A stretch of DNA of 63,023 nt, from contig RIBL01000018.1 of the NCBI GenBank assembly GCA_003762875.1, positions 1-63,023 on the forward strand, written 5' to 3'. Shown here one piece after another: positions 8,806 to 17,165 of the stretch. A model generated the notes under the pieces. It was not told the origin of the DNA, made no database searches, and saw nothing but the letters and a program-made list of their open reading frames with translations. This DNA is from Muribaculaceae bacterium Isolate-110 (HZI) (GTDB taxonomy: Bacteria; Bacteroidota; Bacteroidia; Bacteroidales; Muribaculaceae). The position numbers and the translations under genes are program-made. The first letter of the stretch is position 1. The number at the start of each line of letters is the position of its first letter.

Positions 8806-9864
8806 TCATTTTTTCACAACCACCCTTAGCCAATCACGGCCACATGTGAGCAATCTCGACATCAAGTATGAATCTCTGACATAAAATGCCAGCCGCTGCA
8901 TCATAGTAAGATGCTTGTAATCTTTTCTTTCTATAATTTTATGTATATATGGATGATTTACAGCTTCATGATGTGCCAGACGTTTCTCTTTAGCAGTCAA
9001 GTCCGAACCATATATTTCTCTAAGATAATTACGCAGATACCCCAACATCACAGATGCTCCTATCAACGACACATTCTTATAGCCATGTTTGGGCAAATTA
9101 TGTTCCAAATATAACGAAATCTCCGCAGACCGATCCATTCTATCCGGCCTGAATTTAGAACGAGAGCATGGGGTATCGCGATAATAATAAAAATGATTAT
9201 TTGTATATACAATTGACGAACATTTGGGAGCGACCTCAAGAATAAAAGCATAATCCTCTACAACAATCTCACCTTCCGGACAAAACACCAGATTATTATC
9301 CATAAGCATATCACGTCTGAAGATCGCCGTACATGCACTATCTGTGGTTTTGACACACGCACCAAATGGCATATTGGTAACAGCCTCCAATATAGGGTTA
9401 ACCTTTTCATCAAAAGATACCGACAGCACACCAGACTTATCCTCAACACTAACAGCGCACAATGACCGGTCATAATTATATGACACAGTATTAAAGAGAA
9501 AGCGAACTTGCTCAGCCCCATTTTTTTCACCAATCGCCACCGACTCTTCTAATGTATTAAGAGCTATAAAATCATCTGAATCCACAAAGCAGACCCATTT
9601 GCCCTGGGCTATCGAAAGTCCGGTATTTCTGGCAATACCCGGACCTCCATTTTTTTTATGTATAACGATGATCCGAGAATCTTCCGCAGCGTAATCATCA
9701 CACATTTGCGGACACCTGTCAGGAGACCCATCATCAACTAAAATAATCTCTATATTATGCAGAGTCTGCCTAACAATGCTCTCCACACACATATCAAGAT
9801 ATTTTTCAGCCTTATATATCGGCACTATCACCGAAACCAAAGGACATGCATAACTGTCAGTCAT
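8806..9864 (-). CDS. Family 2 glycosyltransferase, last gene of EPS operon 1
   Basis: An inverting GT-A glycosyltransferase of 352 residues: PLVSVIVPIYKAEKYLDMCV at the N-terminus, IILVDDGSPD near residue 40, GGPGIARNTGLS near residue 75, and the metal-binding VDSDD near residue 95. I chose the ATG at 9864; a TTG two codons upstream directly abuts the preceding stop and is a less likely start. It is the final gene of the operon wza-wzc-wzy-GT2 transcribed leftward. The donor sugar cannot be deduced. Confidence 0.88.
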   Translation of the reverse strand: MTDSYACPLVSVIVPIYKAEKYLDMCVESIVRQTLHNIEIILVDDGSPDRCPQMCDDYAAEDSRIIVIHKKNGGPGIARNTGLSIAQGKWVCFVDSDDFIALNTLEESVAIGEKNGAEQVRFLFNTVSYNYDRSLCAVSVEDKSGVLSVSFDEKVNPILEAVTNMPFGACVKTTDSACTAIFRRDMLMDNNLVFCPEGEIVVEDYAFILEVAPKCSSIVYTNNHFYYYRDTPCSRSKFRPDRMDRSAEISLYLEHNLPKHGYKNVSLIGASVMLGYLRNYLREIYGSDLTAKEKRLAHHEAVNHPYIHKIIERKDYKHLTMMQRLAFYVRDSYLMSRLLTCGRDWLRVVVKK

Positions 9865-9870
9865 AGCCAA

Positions 9871-11163
9871 TCACAACGTCTTTTTCACAGCTCCAACATA
9901 TGGCTGTAATCCATACATACATACATATGACATCACAAAACACACATAGGCAATTCGCAACGAATCATTATAAATAAATGTAAGGACAAACAACACAGCC
10001 ATGTATGCAAAAATACTATTGCCTCGAATCTGTTTATCGGGCGTGAATAACAATGATATGATTGTGCATACAATCCATACCAGTCCTACGATACCAAGCT
10101 GAACAACAATAAAAAAAATCGTTATCACAGAGCCTGATAGCAACCATTGAAAACTGGAAGACAGTTCTGTAGTCTCTAACACAGAGCCTCCTTTGAACTG
10201 ACCGATACCAGCTCCAAGAACATAACCACCCTCACATGAGTCAAATATTTCTGGCAAAAGCAGAAAACGGCCGAAACGAGGTAGATCGACAATATTCTCA
10301 AATTCTGTTCCATCATATTGTGCTGCCACAGCCATATCCACTAAAGCATCCATATCGGTCCCGACAAAATAATCGATAAACAACTCCTCATTAAATGTAT
10401 CACTATTAGCATTAGTCACAGTCAAATACAGATAGGACATGAGCGAGAACAATACAATCACCAGCGGCACTGACATCAAGAGCCTGAATATGAAACGGCG
10501 ATCAATCTTCATTAAGAAGATAAAATATAGTATTATATATATAAAACCGACCTTTGTCTCATTTAAAATTGTCATAAAAAGCAACAGCACAAGTACCCTG
10601 TTGTTGTATATGTTCCATACATAAGACCGTGTCTCATCCCACCGTTTATTAACCAGATAAAATGAGATCAAAAATATCAACGTTGTCACAATGCCGGAAC
10701 AGCCATAACCAAGAGAGCCTCCACCCTGATCGCCAGCCCCATACTTCATAAACTGAAAAAGCAAACATGGCAACTGAATCCACAAAAACACATACAACTG
10801 CCGATCTACAGATCTTACGAATCTATCTGCATAGTCTCCACTCAGGAAATATCTTATAATCGGGGCCATAAACAACAAGCCAAAAAACTCGCGAGAACCA
10901 TTCAGAAACACTATTATGCCCTGATGATTAACTACTGCCGATATTACAGCTATAGCATAAAATGCCCCAACCACAAATACATCCCTGCGATTTCTGATTG
11001 TAACAAGACCTAATATCAAATACACCATATCGGACAGGAGGTATAAATAGCTCTGCTTGCCCTCCAATCCGGGAATAATTTCCGTAAATATGAAAGTCGC
11101 ACACAACTGAACCCATACAGCTGTGAAAAAAAAGCATGAGAACAACTTGTACTTCTCAATCAT
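9871..11163 (-). CDS. O-antigen polymerase/ligase-like membrane protein (Wzy type)
   Basis: The 430 residues are almost entirely hydrophobic helices (about 10-12), with a large periplasmic loop near residues 240-330 that contains GAGIGQFKGGS. This is the topology of Wzy polymerases and WaaL-type ligases, which act on the periplasmic side of undecaprenyl-linked glycans. Sequence conservation in this family is low, so the call rests on topology and on position between wzc and a GT2 gene. Its stop lies 6 bp before the next start. Confidence 0.72.
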   Translation of the reverse strand: MIEKYKLFSCFFFTAVWVQLCATFIFTEIIPGLEGKQSYLYLLSDMVYLILGLVTIRNRRDVFVVGAFYAIAVISAVVNHQGIIVFLNGSREFFGLLFMAPIIRYFLSGDYADRFVRSVDRQLYVFLWIQLPCLLFQFMKYGAGDQGGGSLGYGCSGIVTTLIFLISFYLVNKRWDETRSYVWNIYNNRVLVLLLFMTILNETKVGFIYIILYFIFLMKIDRRFIFRLLMSVPLVIVLFSLMSYLYLTVTNANSDTFNEELFIDYFVGTDMDALVDMAVAAQYDGTEFENIVDLPRFGRFLLLPEIFDSCEGGYVLGAGIGQFKGGSVLETTELSSSFQWLLSGSVITIFFIVVQLGIVGLVWIVCTIISLLFTPDKQIRGNSIFAYMAVLFVLTFIYNDSLRIAYVCFVMSYVCMYGLQPYVGAVKKTL

Positions 11164-11224
11164 ATTATAAGGAGCTTATTGTCTGCTTTTAAATATTAAG
11201 ATCTGACAGCAGCATGGCATGCGG

Positions 11225-13531
11225 TCACTTTTTGGCTGAGTAGCCATAACCGTAGCCTTTCTTGCTGTGGGTGCCGTTGATTACAACTGATAGTTTTTTG
11301 AGACGCTTGTCCTCATAGATCGACTCGACAAACTTCAAATCGTCGAGTGTGCTGTAATTGACACGTGTAACATAGATCGAGGCATCGGCGATACGGTCGA
11401 GAGTAAAGGTGTCGCTGACCATACCTACAGGCGCGGTGTCAACAATTATATAGTCATACATGGGACGCAACTGTTCAAACAACCTGTCGACAGCGTCGCT
11501 CATAAGCAGTTCGGCAGGATTAGGCGGAATCGGACCGGCGACAATCACGTCGAGCGACGTAGTGCCTTCCACATGACTGATGATGTCGGACAGAGCGAGA
11601 TTTCCCGCTGACAGATAGTTGGTAAGGCCCCATTTGGGATTAATGCCAAGATAGTTGCCGATCTGCGGGTTGCGAATATCCATGCCGACAAGCAGCACTT
11701 TCTTACCATGCTGAAGTGCGAGCGATGCTGCGAGGTTGATCGCGATAAACGATTTGCCCTCGCCCGATTTGGTAGAAGTCATGAGCACAATCTTGTCGCC
11801 CGAACCGCCAAGCAGAAACTGGAGATTGGAGCGCAACAGACGGAAAAGCTCTGTAGCCGATGACGTGTCGTGCTCTGTAACCACAAGACTGCGGCCGGAA
11901 TGGTCGGTGCACATTTCACCAAGCACGGGAGCTGATACATGACGTTCTACTTCCTCACGCGACTCGGCTTTGTTGAGTATGAGTTTACGTAAGTATAAAT
12001 ATATCGGAGGCAATATGATACCTATCAAAAAGAATACGATAAGTATCATTTTGTTTGACGCGCCAAGCGGCTCGCTCAACACGTATGCCTCATCGACAAT
12101 CTTACCCTTGGGAATAGAGTTGGCCAGCAGCATGGCATTCTCCTCCTGACGCTGGAGAAGGAAAAGATAAATCTCCTGCTTCATCTCCTGCTGACGCTTC
12201 ATATTGACATACTCACGTTCCTGCGTGGGTATACGGCCAAGTTTGGATCTATTGTCGCCCTGCTGCGAGATGAGGTCTTTCAGTCTCACACGCGAGGCAT
12301 CAATGGCCCGGTCGGTAGTTGCAAGAATATTGCGACGGGTCATGTCCATGCGATTTTCAATCTTGCGCAACGCATAGTTGTCAGCCTTGGCATTATTGAG
12401 CAACTCGATACGTTCCATTACCAGGGAATTATACGCAGAAATACCATGCTGAACAGAAGCCGTCGACACGGTGGTAGGCACCAGTTCGGTATTAAGTATC
12501 GAATCTGTAAAGAAATCGCGCGTGAGTTGCAGGAGTTCCAGCTCTGTCTCAAGAGCCACGATATTGTTTTCAAGAGTGCTCTTCTTGGAACTGCGGTAAG
12601 CAGCCTCGGCCTGAATATCGGTAATACCGTTGGCCTCCTTATAACGCTGTATGGCCGACTCTGCCTCATCGAGATCATGCCCCATCAGACGTATACGGTC
12701 CTCAAGGAATGTCGCAGTCTTCTGGCCCTGAAGATTTTTTTCGTATATACCGCGCTCGTTATACTTTTCGAGAATCTCGTTGAGTATCGCGCTGCCATAG
12801 ACGGGATTGGGTGTGTCGAATGCAAGTGTTATGACATTACTCTTTTTACTTGCCAGGCTGGCCTCGACCTGATCGGTAAGCATTTCGGCTCCTGACTCAT
12901 AGCCGGCAAAAGAGATAACGCTTTTCACCTTCTTACCTTTGGGATATGATTCAGTGGCCTTGACGGTAAAATCGCCATAGTCAGTCTTGACAACCGTCGG
13001 GAGTTTCACTCCGCTTATGTCGGCAATAGTCTCTTTTTTTGCCTTCACACTGATGTCGGCAATACCGCTTTCATCAGTTTTAACCTTAAAGACAAGCGTT
13101 GTGCGAAGTGTGTCGGCTATGCCCGGAGCCTCGACATCAATAGGAAAGTCGGGATAAGAGAGCGCAGACTTCAAGAAGCCCGTACGCACATAGTGTGTTT
13201 TGTTGATGCCCAACGCTTTGACTACATTGCGATAAAGCGAGTGGGAAGAGATTACAAACACCTCATCCTGCACATTGGCATTTGAGCCAAACAGCGCGCC
13301 TATACCATTGTTTTTTCCTTTGGCTGACGATGCGCCGAAAGGTCCGTCATCATCCTGTGATATAAGGATATTGGCTCTAACAGCCATATTCCGGCTATGC
13401 ATGCGCGTGTATAGAAATCCCAACACAAGACACAGGAATATGGATATTACAAAATAATACCATTTTGAGGCGTATGAGCGCAACAGGCCCATTATATCTA
13501 AATATTCAGCCTTCGGACGGGCGTTTGCCAT
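11225..13531 (-). CDS. wzc: Polysaccharide co-polymerase and tyrosine autokinase (Wzc), EPS operon 1
   Basis: Inner-membrane protein controlling chain length and export with Wza. The 768 residues comprise a first membrane helix at about 24-42, a long periplasmic Wzz domain rich in coiled coil, a second membrane helix at about 495-515 (ILIVFFLIGIILPPIYLYL), and a cytoplasmic BY-kinase domain. That domain has Walker A TSTKSGEGKSF near 585, Walker A' VLLVGMDIRNP near 615 and Walker B YDYIIVDTAP near 690. The C-terminus KKGYGYGYSAKK is the tyrosine cluster that is autophosphorylated in this family. It lies 51 bp downstream of wza. Confidence 0.93.
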   Translation of the reverse strand: MANARPKAEYLDIMGLLRSYASKWYYFVISIFLCLVLGFLYTRMHSRNMAVRANILISQDDDGPFGASSAKGKNNGIGALFGSNANVQDEVFVISSHSLYRNVVKALGINKTHYVRTGFLKSALSYPDFPIDVEAPGIADTLRTTLVFKVKTDESGIADISVKAKKETIADISGVKLPTVVKTDYGDFTVKATESYPKGKKVKSVISFAGYESGAEMLTDQVEASLASKKSNVITLAFDTPNPVYGSAILNEILEKYNERGIYEKNLQGQKTATFLEDRIRLMGHDLDEAESAIQRYKEANGITDIQAEAAYRSSKKSTLENNIVALETELELLQLTRDFFTDSILNTELVPTTVSTASVQHGISAYNSLVMERIELLNNAKADNYALRKIENRMDMTRRNILATTDRAIDASRVRLKDLISQQGDNRSKLGRIPTQEREYVNMKRQQEMKQEIYLFLLQRQEENAMLLANSIPKGKIVDEAYVLSEPLGASNKMILIVFFLIGIILPPIYLYLRKLILNKAESREEVERHVSAPVLGEMCTDHSGRSLVVTEHDTSSATELFRLLRSNLQFLLGGSGDKIVLMTSTKSGEGKSFIAINLAASLALQHGKKVLLVGMDIRNPQIGNYLGINPKWGLTNYLSAGNLALSDIISHVEGTTSLDVIVAGPIPPNPAELLMSDAVDRLFEQLRPMYDYIIVDTAPVGMVSDTFTLDRIADASIYVTRVNYSTLDDLKFVESIYEDKRLKKLSVVINGTHSKKGYGYGYSAKK

Positions 13532-13582
13532 GATACTTATTATAAAAATATATTGTGTTTTCCGGGTTATATTCTCAACAGA

Positions 13583-14398
13583 TCACTTTACTGTAAGAGC
13601 GATGACGAGCGAAGCTATCACCGAAGACGCACTCACGATAGTGGATATTACCGAGAGTTTGAACGCATTGTTCTGGTTATACTTCGAGTTGGACTGGCGT
13701 ATCGCATTGGGCTCTACATAAATATAGTCATTCTGCTTTACGTAGTAGTATGGCGAGGTCAGCACGTCGGACGAATTGAGATTGAGATGCGCGAAACGAC
13801 GCTCACCATTCTCCTCGCGTATCACAAGCACATTGCTTCGTTCGCCATACTCCGTGAGGTCACCGGCAGCCGTAAGCGCGTCAAGTATCGAGCACCGGTT
13901 GCCGGTAAGAGCTATCTGTCCGGGATTTTTCACTTCTCCAGCCACATTAACCTTGAAATTCACAAGACCGACATACACCATAGGGTCCTCAACATCTTTG
14001 CTCAGCCTCTTTATCAAGTCGTCACGAAGCTGTTCGGTAGTCATTCCGGCCACATGAATGGTGCCGAGCACTGGGAAGTTTATATCACCTTTTGACGACA
14101 CTATATAGGTCATCTGCTTATCATTGCGTGTCGACTCCATGCCCCATTTATATGCAGGATTGGCCAACGGCAGATTGTATATAGCTGTTGCAGACGGGTT
14201 GACTGAATTGACCGTAATATACAATTCGTCATCAGGCTCTATAGTAGGAATATAGTCTGACTTGGGAAGTGTACCCTCTTTAACTGATGATAAATCGGTG
14301 AAATATGGTAACGTGGTCTTGGACGATGAGCACGAAGCAAGAAGCATGGCCGAGAGCAGACAGCCGGTAATGAATTTGAGTTTCATAAAAAATTTCAC
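13583..14398 (-). CDS. wza: Polysaccharide export lipoprotein (Wza family), EPS operon 1
   Basis: Outer-membrane export channel component of 271 residues. It has a lipoprotein signal ending LLASCSSSK, with the lipid-bearing Cys near residue 23, the Poly_export domain with DELYITVNSVNP near 58, and an SLBB-type domain (VNVAGEVKNPGQIAL near 150). The final hydrophobic segment (about 245-270) would cross the membrane. An internal ATG four codons later is an alternative start with a shorter, more typical leader. It is the first gene of the leftward operon. Confidence 0.92.
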   Translation of the reverse strand: MKFFMKLKFITGCLLSAMLLASCSSSKTTLPYFTDLSSVKEGTLPKSDYIPTIEPDDELYITVNSVNPSATAIYNLPLANPAYKWGMESTRNDKQMTYIVSSKGDINFPVLGTIHVAGMTTEQLRDDLIKRLSKDVEDPMVYVGLVNFKVNVAGEVKNPGQIALTGNRCSILDALTAAGDLTEYGERSNVLVIREENGERRFAHLNLNSSDVLTSPYYYVKQNDYIYVEPNAIRQSNSKYNQNNAFKLSVISTIVSASSVIASLVIALTVK

Positions 14399-14452
14399 GT
14401 ATGCATTTCATAAGAGCGCGTTTGCAGCCAAACACACTATTATGAAACGCAA

Positions 14453-14478
14453 AGATGTGTAAAATATTATACACATCT
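14453..14478. promoter_or_regulatory. Palindrome upstream of EPS operon 1
   Basis: The arms 14453-14461 (AGATGTGTA) and 14470-14478 are exact reverse complements around an AT-only 8-bp centre. It lies 55-80 bp upstream of the wza start on the minus strand, between yqgE and wza. It could be an operator for the EPS operon or a weak terminator for yqgE; no U-run supports the latter. Confidence 0.4.
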
Positions 14479-14498
14479 CTAAAAAAACGACTGCAAAA

Positions 14499-15104
14499 TC
14501 AATTTACCATCGGATTTTGCGGATGATACAGCCACCCCCTGAAATCATCGCCGAGAGCTCTGACAGCCCTGTGCCAATAGGCATCACCGGCACCCCGCAG
14601 CATATCGTGAGGTGAGCCGGTCAGAGGCGACACAGCCCAGACGTTACGGGCAAGTTCTTCCTCAAGCTGAGAACCACTCCATCCGCTATATCCGAGAAAA
14701 AAACGAATATTACCCTCCAGTTCATAACCGTCGTTGACTATCGAGAGCATCGGATCAAAGTCACCGCCTACCCACAACCCGTCGCCAAGAGGTTGTGTAC
14801 CCGGGATGATGTCGCCGAGGGTATGTATAAAATACAAACGATCACTTCCAACCGGGCCTCCGCAATAGACAGGAATAGACTCCTTACGCTCGACACCCTC
14901 AACAAGTTCCTGCAACGTGTAGTCCGAGCCATTGTTAAGCACTACACCCATAGCACCACCTCCGGGCTCATACTCTATGAGCGCGATAACCGAATGACTG
15001 AAATAATCCTCTCGCAGAAAAGGCTCGGAGACCAACAGTGCTCCGGGAGCCGGGGTGCTACCCGACTGAATATCTATATTGAACAGCAGCGACTTGTAAT
15101 CCAT
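14499..15104 (-). CDS. YqgE/AlgH family protein
   Basis: Widespread family of 180-200 residue proteins without an agreed biochemical function; AlgH was named from alginate regulation in Pseudomonas. The 201 residues include the family core: GALLVSEPFLREDYF near residue 22, GAMGVVLNNGS near 51, and VYCGGPVGSDRLYFIHTLGD near 79. GYSGWSGSQLEEEL near residue 138 is the most conserved part, and NVWAVSP follows. It lies 100 bp upstream of wza, separated by a palindrome, so it is probably a separate unit. Confidence 0.9.
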   Translation of the reverse strand: MDYKSLLFNIDIQSGSTPAPGALLVSEPFLREDYFSHSVIALIEYEPGGGAMGVVLNNGSDYTLQELVEGVERKESIPVYCGGPVGSDRLYFIHTLGDIIPGTQPLGDGLWVGGDFDPMLSIVNDGYELEGNIRFFLGYSGWSGSQLEEELARNVWAVSPLTGSPHDMLRGAGDAYWHRAVRALGDDFRGWLYHPQNPMVN

Positions 15105-15259
15105 AACATCGACATACTTTAATGGTTCGCCTTGTGAAGAAAAGTCAGGAGTGATGAAACGCGTGCTCCTACACTTTTAACAACACCTGACACATAAAAG
15201 TTACAACGTGACAGCGTTTTTGCACCGGCAGAGCCGTCACAGGCAGCCACAACGGCTAT

Positions 15260-16603
15260 TTATTCAACCAGCTCTCCGATAAGCGTGGCCGATGACGCCG
15301 ACACGGCCTTGACACGCACTGTGTCGCCCACACGACAGTTGCCACGCGGGAACACAAAGGTCTTGTTTTGTGAGCTGCGACCCACCATCTGCTCTTTGGA
15401 TCTCTTTGACACACCCTCGACGAGCACCTCGAACGTGTGGCCGACATCACGAAGATTGCTTGCGAGCGATAGCTCATTTTGCAGAGCTATCATGCGGTTA
15501 AGACGCTCAATCTTCACTTCCTCCGGCACATTGTCGGGCATTGTGCGCGAGGCAAGCGTGCCCGGCCGCTCGGAATACTTGAACATGAACGACGAATCAA
15601 AGCCAACCTCTCTCATAAGCGAGAGAGTCTGCTCGAAATCCTCCTCCGTCTCATCGTGAAATCCCGTGAAGAGGTCGGAAGATATGCCGCAGTCGGGTAT
15701 GCGGGAACGTATTGCCGCGATGCGGCCAAGATACCATTCACGTGTGTATTTTCGGTTCATCGCCTTGAGCACACTATCGCTGCCCGACTGCACGGGCAGG
15801 TGAATGTGACGGCAGATATTGGGATGAGCGGCAATGACATCAATAGTCTCGTCGCTCATATCCTTGGGATGGGAGGTGGTAAAACGTATACGCATATCAG
15901 GAGCGGCCTCGGCCACCATCGCAAGAAGAACCGGGAAATTGACCGCCACTCCGTCAGGACCGGTATAGTTGTAACTGTTGACATTCTGCCCCAGGAGGGT
16001 TGCCTCCTTAAATCCCCGTGCTCTGAGGTCGACAAGCTCGGCAAGTATGCTCTGAGGCTCGCGTGAACGCTCTCGCCCGCGGGTATAGGGCACAATACAA
16101 TAGGAGCAGAAATTATTGCATCCGCGCATTATACTGATAAACCCCGACACGATATTTCCCGTTATGCGGGCGGGAATAATGTCGCGATAGGTCTCGCTTG
16201 TGCTCAAAGTTACGTTAACTGCCTTCTCGCCGGCCTCGACCGAAGCAAACAGCGCGGGCAGATCGAGATATGAATCAGGCCCGGCCACAAGATCAACTCC
16301 ATGATTAGCCACCAGATCCTCTTTGACACGCTCGGCCATACAGCCTATCACTCCGATAATGAGTCGCGGACTGCTTTTCGGACGCTTGCGGCGCAGCGAG
16401 GCAAGAAATGCCAGGCGCGACAAAATCTTCTGCTCGGCATTGTCGCGTATGGAGCAGGTGTTGAGCAACACGGCATCAGCCTCGTCAAGATTGTCGGTCA
16501 TGTCATAACCGACCGTAGCCATCACCGAAGCCACTACTTCACTGTCAGCTACATTCATCTGACAGCCGTAGGTTTCTATGTATAATGTGCGGTTTTGTCC
16601 CAT
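15260..16603 (-). CDS. miaB: tRNA-2-methylthio-N6-dimethylallyladenosine synthase
   Basis: Radical SAM methylthiotransferase that modifies A37 of tRNAs reading UNN codons. The 447 residues show the three family parts. The N-terminal UPF0004 domain has its cluster cysteines in YIETYGCQMN and LLNTCSIRDNA. The radical SAM domain has IMRGCNNFCSYCIVPYTRGR near residue 160, and a C-terminal TRAM domain follows from about 380. The start ATG at 16603 lies 52 bp from a minus-strand -7 box that faces the promoter of the divergent gene. Confidence 0.95.
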   Translation of the reverse strand: MGQNRTLYIETYGCQMNVADSEVVASVMATVGYDMTDNLDEADAVLLNTCSIRDNAEQKILSRLAFLASLRRKRPKSSPRLIIGVIGCMAERVKEDLVANHGVDLVAGPDSYLDLPALFASVEAGEKAVNVTLSTSETYRDIIPARITGNIVSGFISIMRGCNNFCSYCIVPYTRGRERSREPQSILAELVDLRARGFKEATLLGQNVNSYNYTGPDGVAVNFPVLLAMVAEAAPDMRIRFTTSHPKDMSDETIDVIAAHPNICRHIHLPVQSGSDSVLKAMNRKYTREWYLGRIAAIRSRIPDCGISSDLFTGFHDETEEDFEQTLSLMREVGFDSSFMFKYSERPGTLASRTMPDNVPEEVKIERLNRMIALQNELSLASNLRDVGHTFEVLVEGVSKRSKEQMVGRSSQNKTFVFPRGNCRVGDTVRVKAVSASSATLIGELVE

Positions 16604-16609
16604 AATTTA

Positions 16610-16641
16610 TTTGTGTAATAGCGCAACATTAAGTAACTTTG
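16610..16641 (+). promoter_or_regulatory. Promoter of the 16678 gene (-33 TTTG, -7 TAACTTTG)
   Basis: TTTG at 16610-16613 and TAACTTTG at 16634-16641 are separated by exactly 20 bp, a full match to the Bacteroidetes sigma-AB consensus. The predicted start near 16648 gives a leader of about 30 nt before the ATG at 16678. Confidence 0.7.
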
Positions 16642-16654
16642 CGCAAAAGTAGCA

Positions 16655-16662
16655 CAAAGTTA
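16655..16662 (-). promoter_or_regulatory. -7 box of the miaB promoter
   Basis: On the minus strand this reads TAACTTTG, 52 bp upstream of the miaB start. A TTG at 16685-16687, inside the first codons of the divergent gene, is a possible -33 box with a 22-bp spacer. It forms an inverted pair with the plus-strand -7 box at 16634-16641. Confidence 0.6.
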
Positions 16663-16677
16663 CACATTTTTTCGCAA

Positions 16678-17112
16678 ATGGAGACAATAATAATATGGAT
16701 AGTGATTGTCGCTGTCGGAGCCGCTTATGAGTGGGTCAAGAAAAAGGCCGCGCCGTCAGAGAGCGAGCAGCATCCGCCAGCCCGCACATCACGCCCGGCT
16801 CCATGCAATGCACCGTGGAGCACTGACCGGGCCATGCAGCAGCCGGCCCGCATGCAACACGAGCCACGCAAGCCCAAACCACAAAAGCCGGCTCCGGCCG
16901 CCTCAGCCATTCCAGCCCCCGCTCACTCCTACCAGCCGCTCACTAATCTTCCGGCCAACGACACTCCGATGCAGGTAGAAGAGCTCGACAACAATCAGGA
17001 GACTCCTCAGACCTCAAAGGTGTCACAACAGGAGCTGGCCGAACGACAGGCTCACTATGACCGTTGGCGCAAAGCGATACTCGACACGCAGATACTTGAA
17101 CGCAAATTCTGA
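16678..17112 (+). CDS. Membrane-anchored Pro/Ala-rich protein, unknown function
   Basis: The 144 residues start with a single membrane helix (METIIIWIVIVAVGAAYEWV). A long low-complexity segment rich in Pro, Ala and Gln (about 20-95) follows, and the C-terminal 40 residues are helical and charged (QQELAERQAHYDRWRKAILD). The ATG at 16678 is preferred over one at 16639, because the -7 promoter box overlaps the latter. I do not recognise a family. It resembles small bitopic envelope proteins with a disordered linker. It is followed 53 bp later by the CoA-transferase gene. Confidence 0.7.
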   Translation: METIIIWIVIVAVGAAYEWVKKKAAPSESEQHPPARTSRPAPCNAPWSTDRAMQQPARMQHEPRKPKPQKPAPAASAIPAPAHSYQPLTNLPANDTPMQVEELDNNQETPQTSKVSQQELAERQAHYDRWRKAILDTQILERKF

Positions 17113-17165
17113 CTATAAATACTAACGAATATAGAATTCAACTAAAGCATAAACCGACTATCAAA

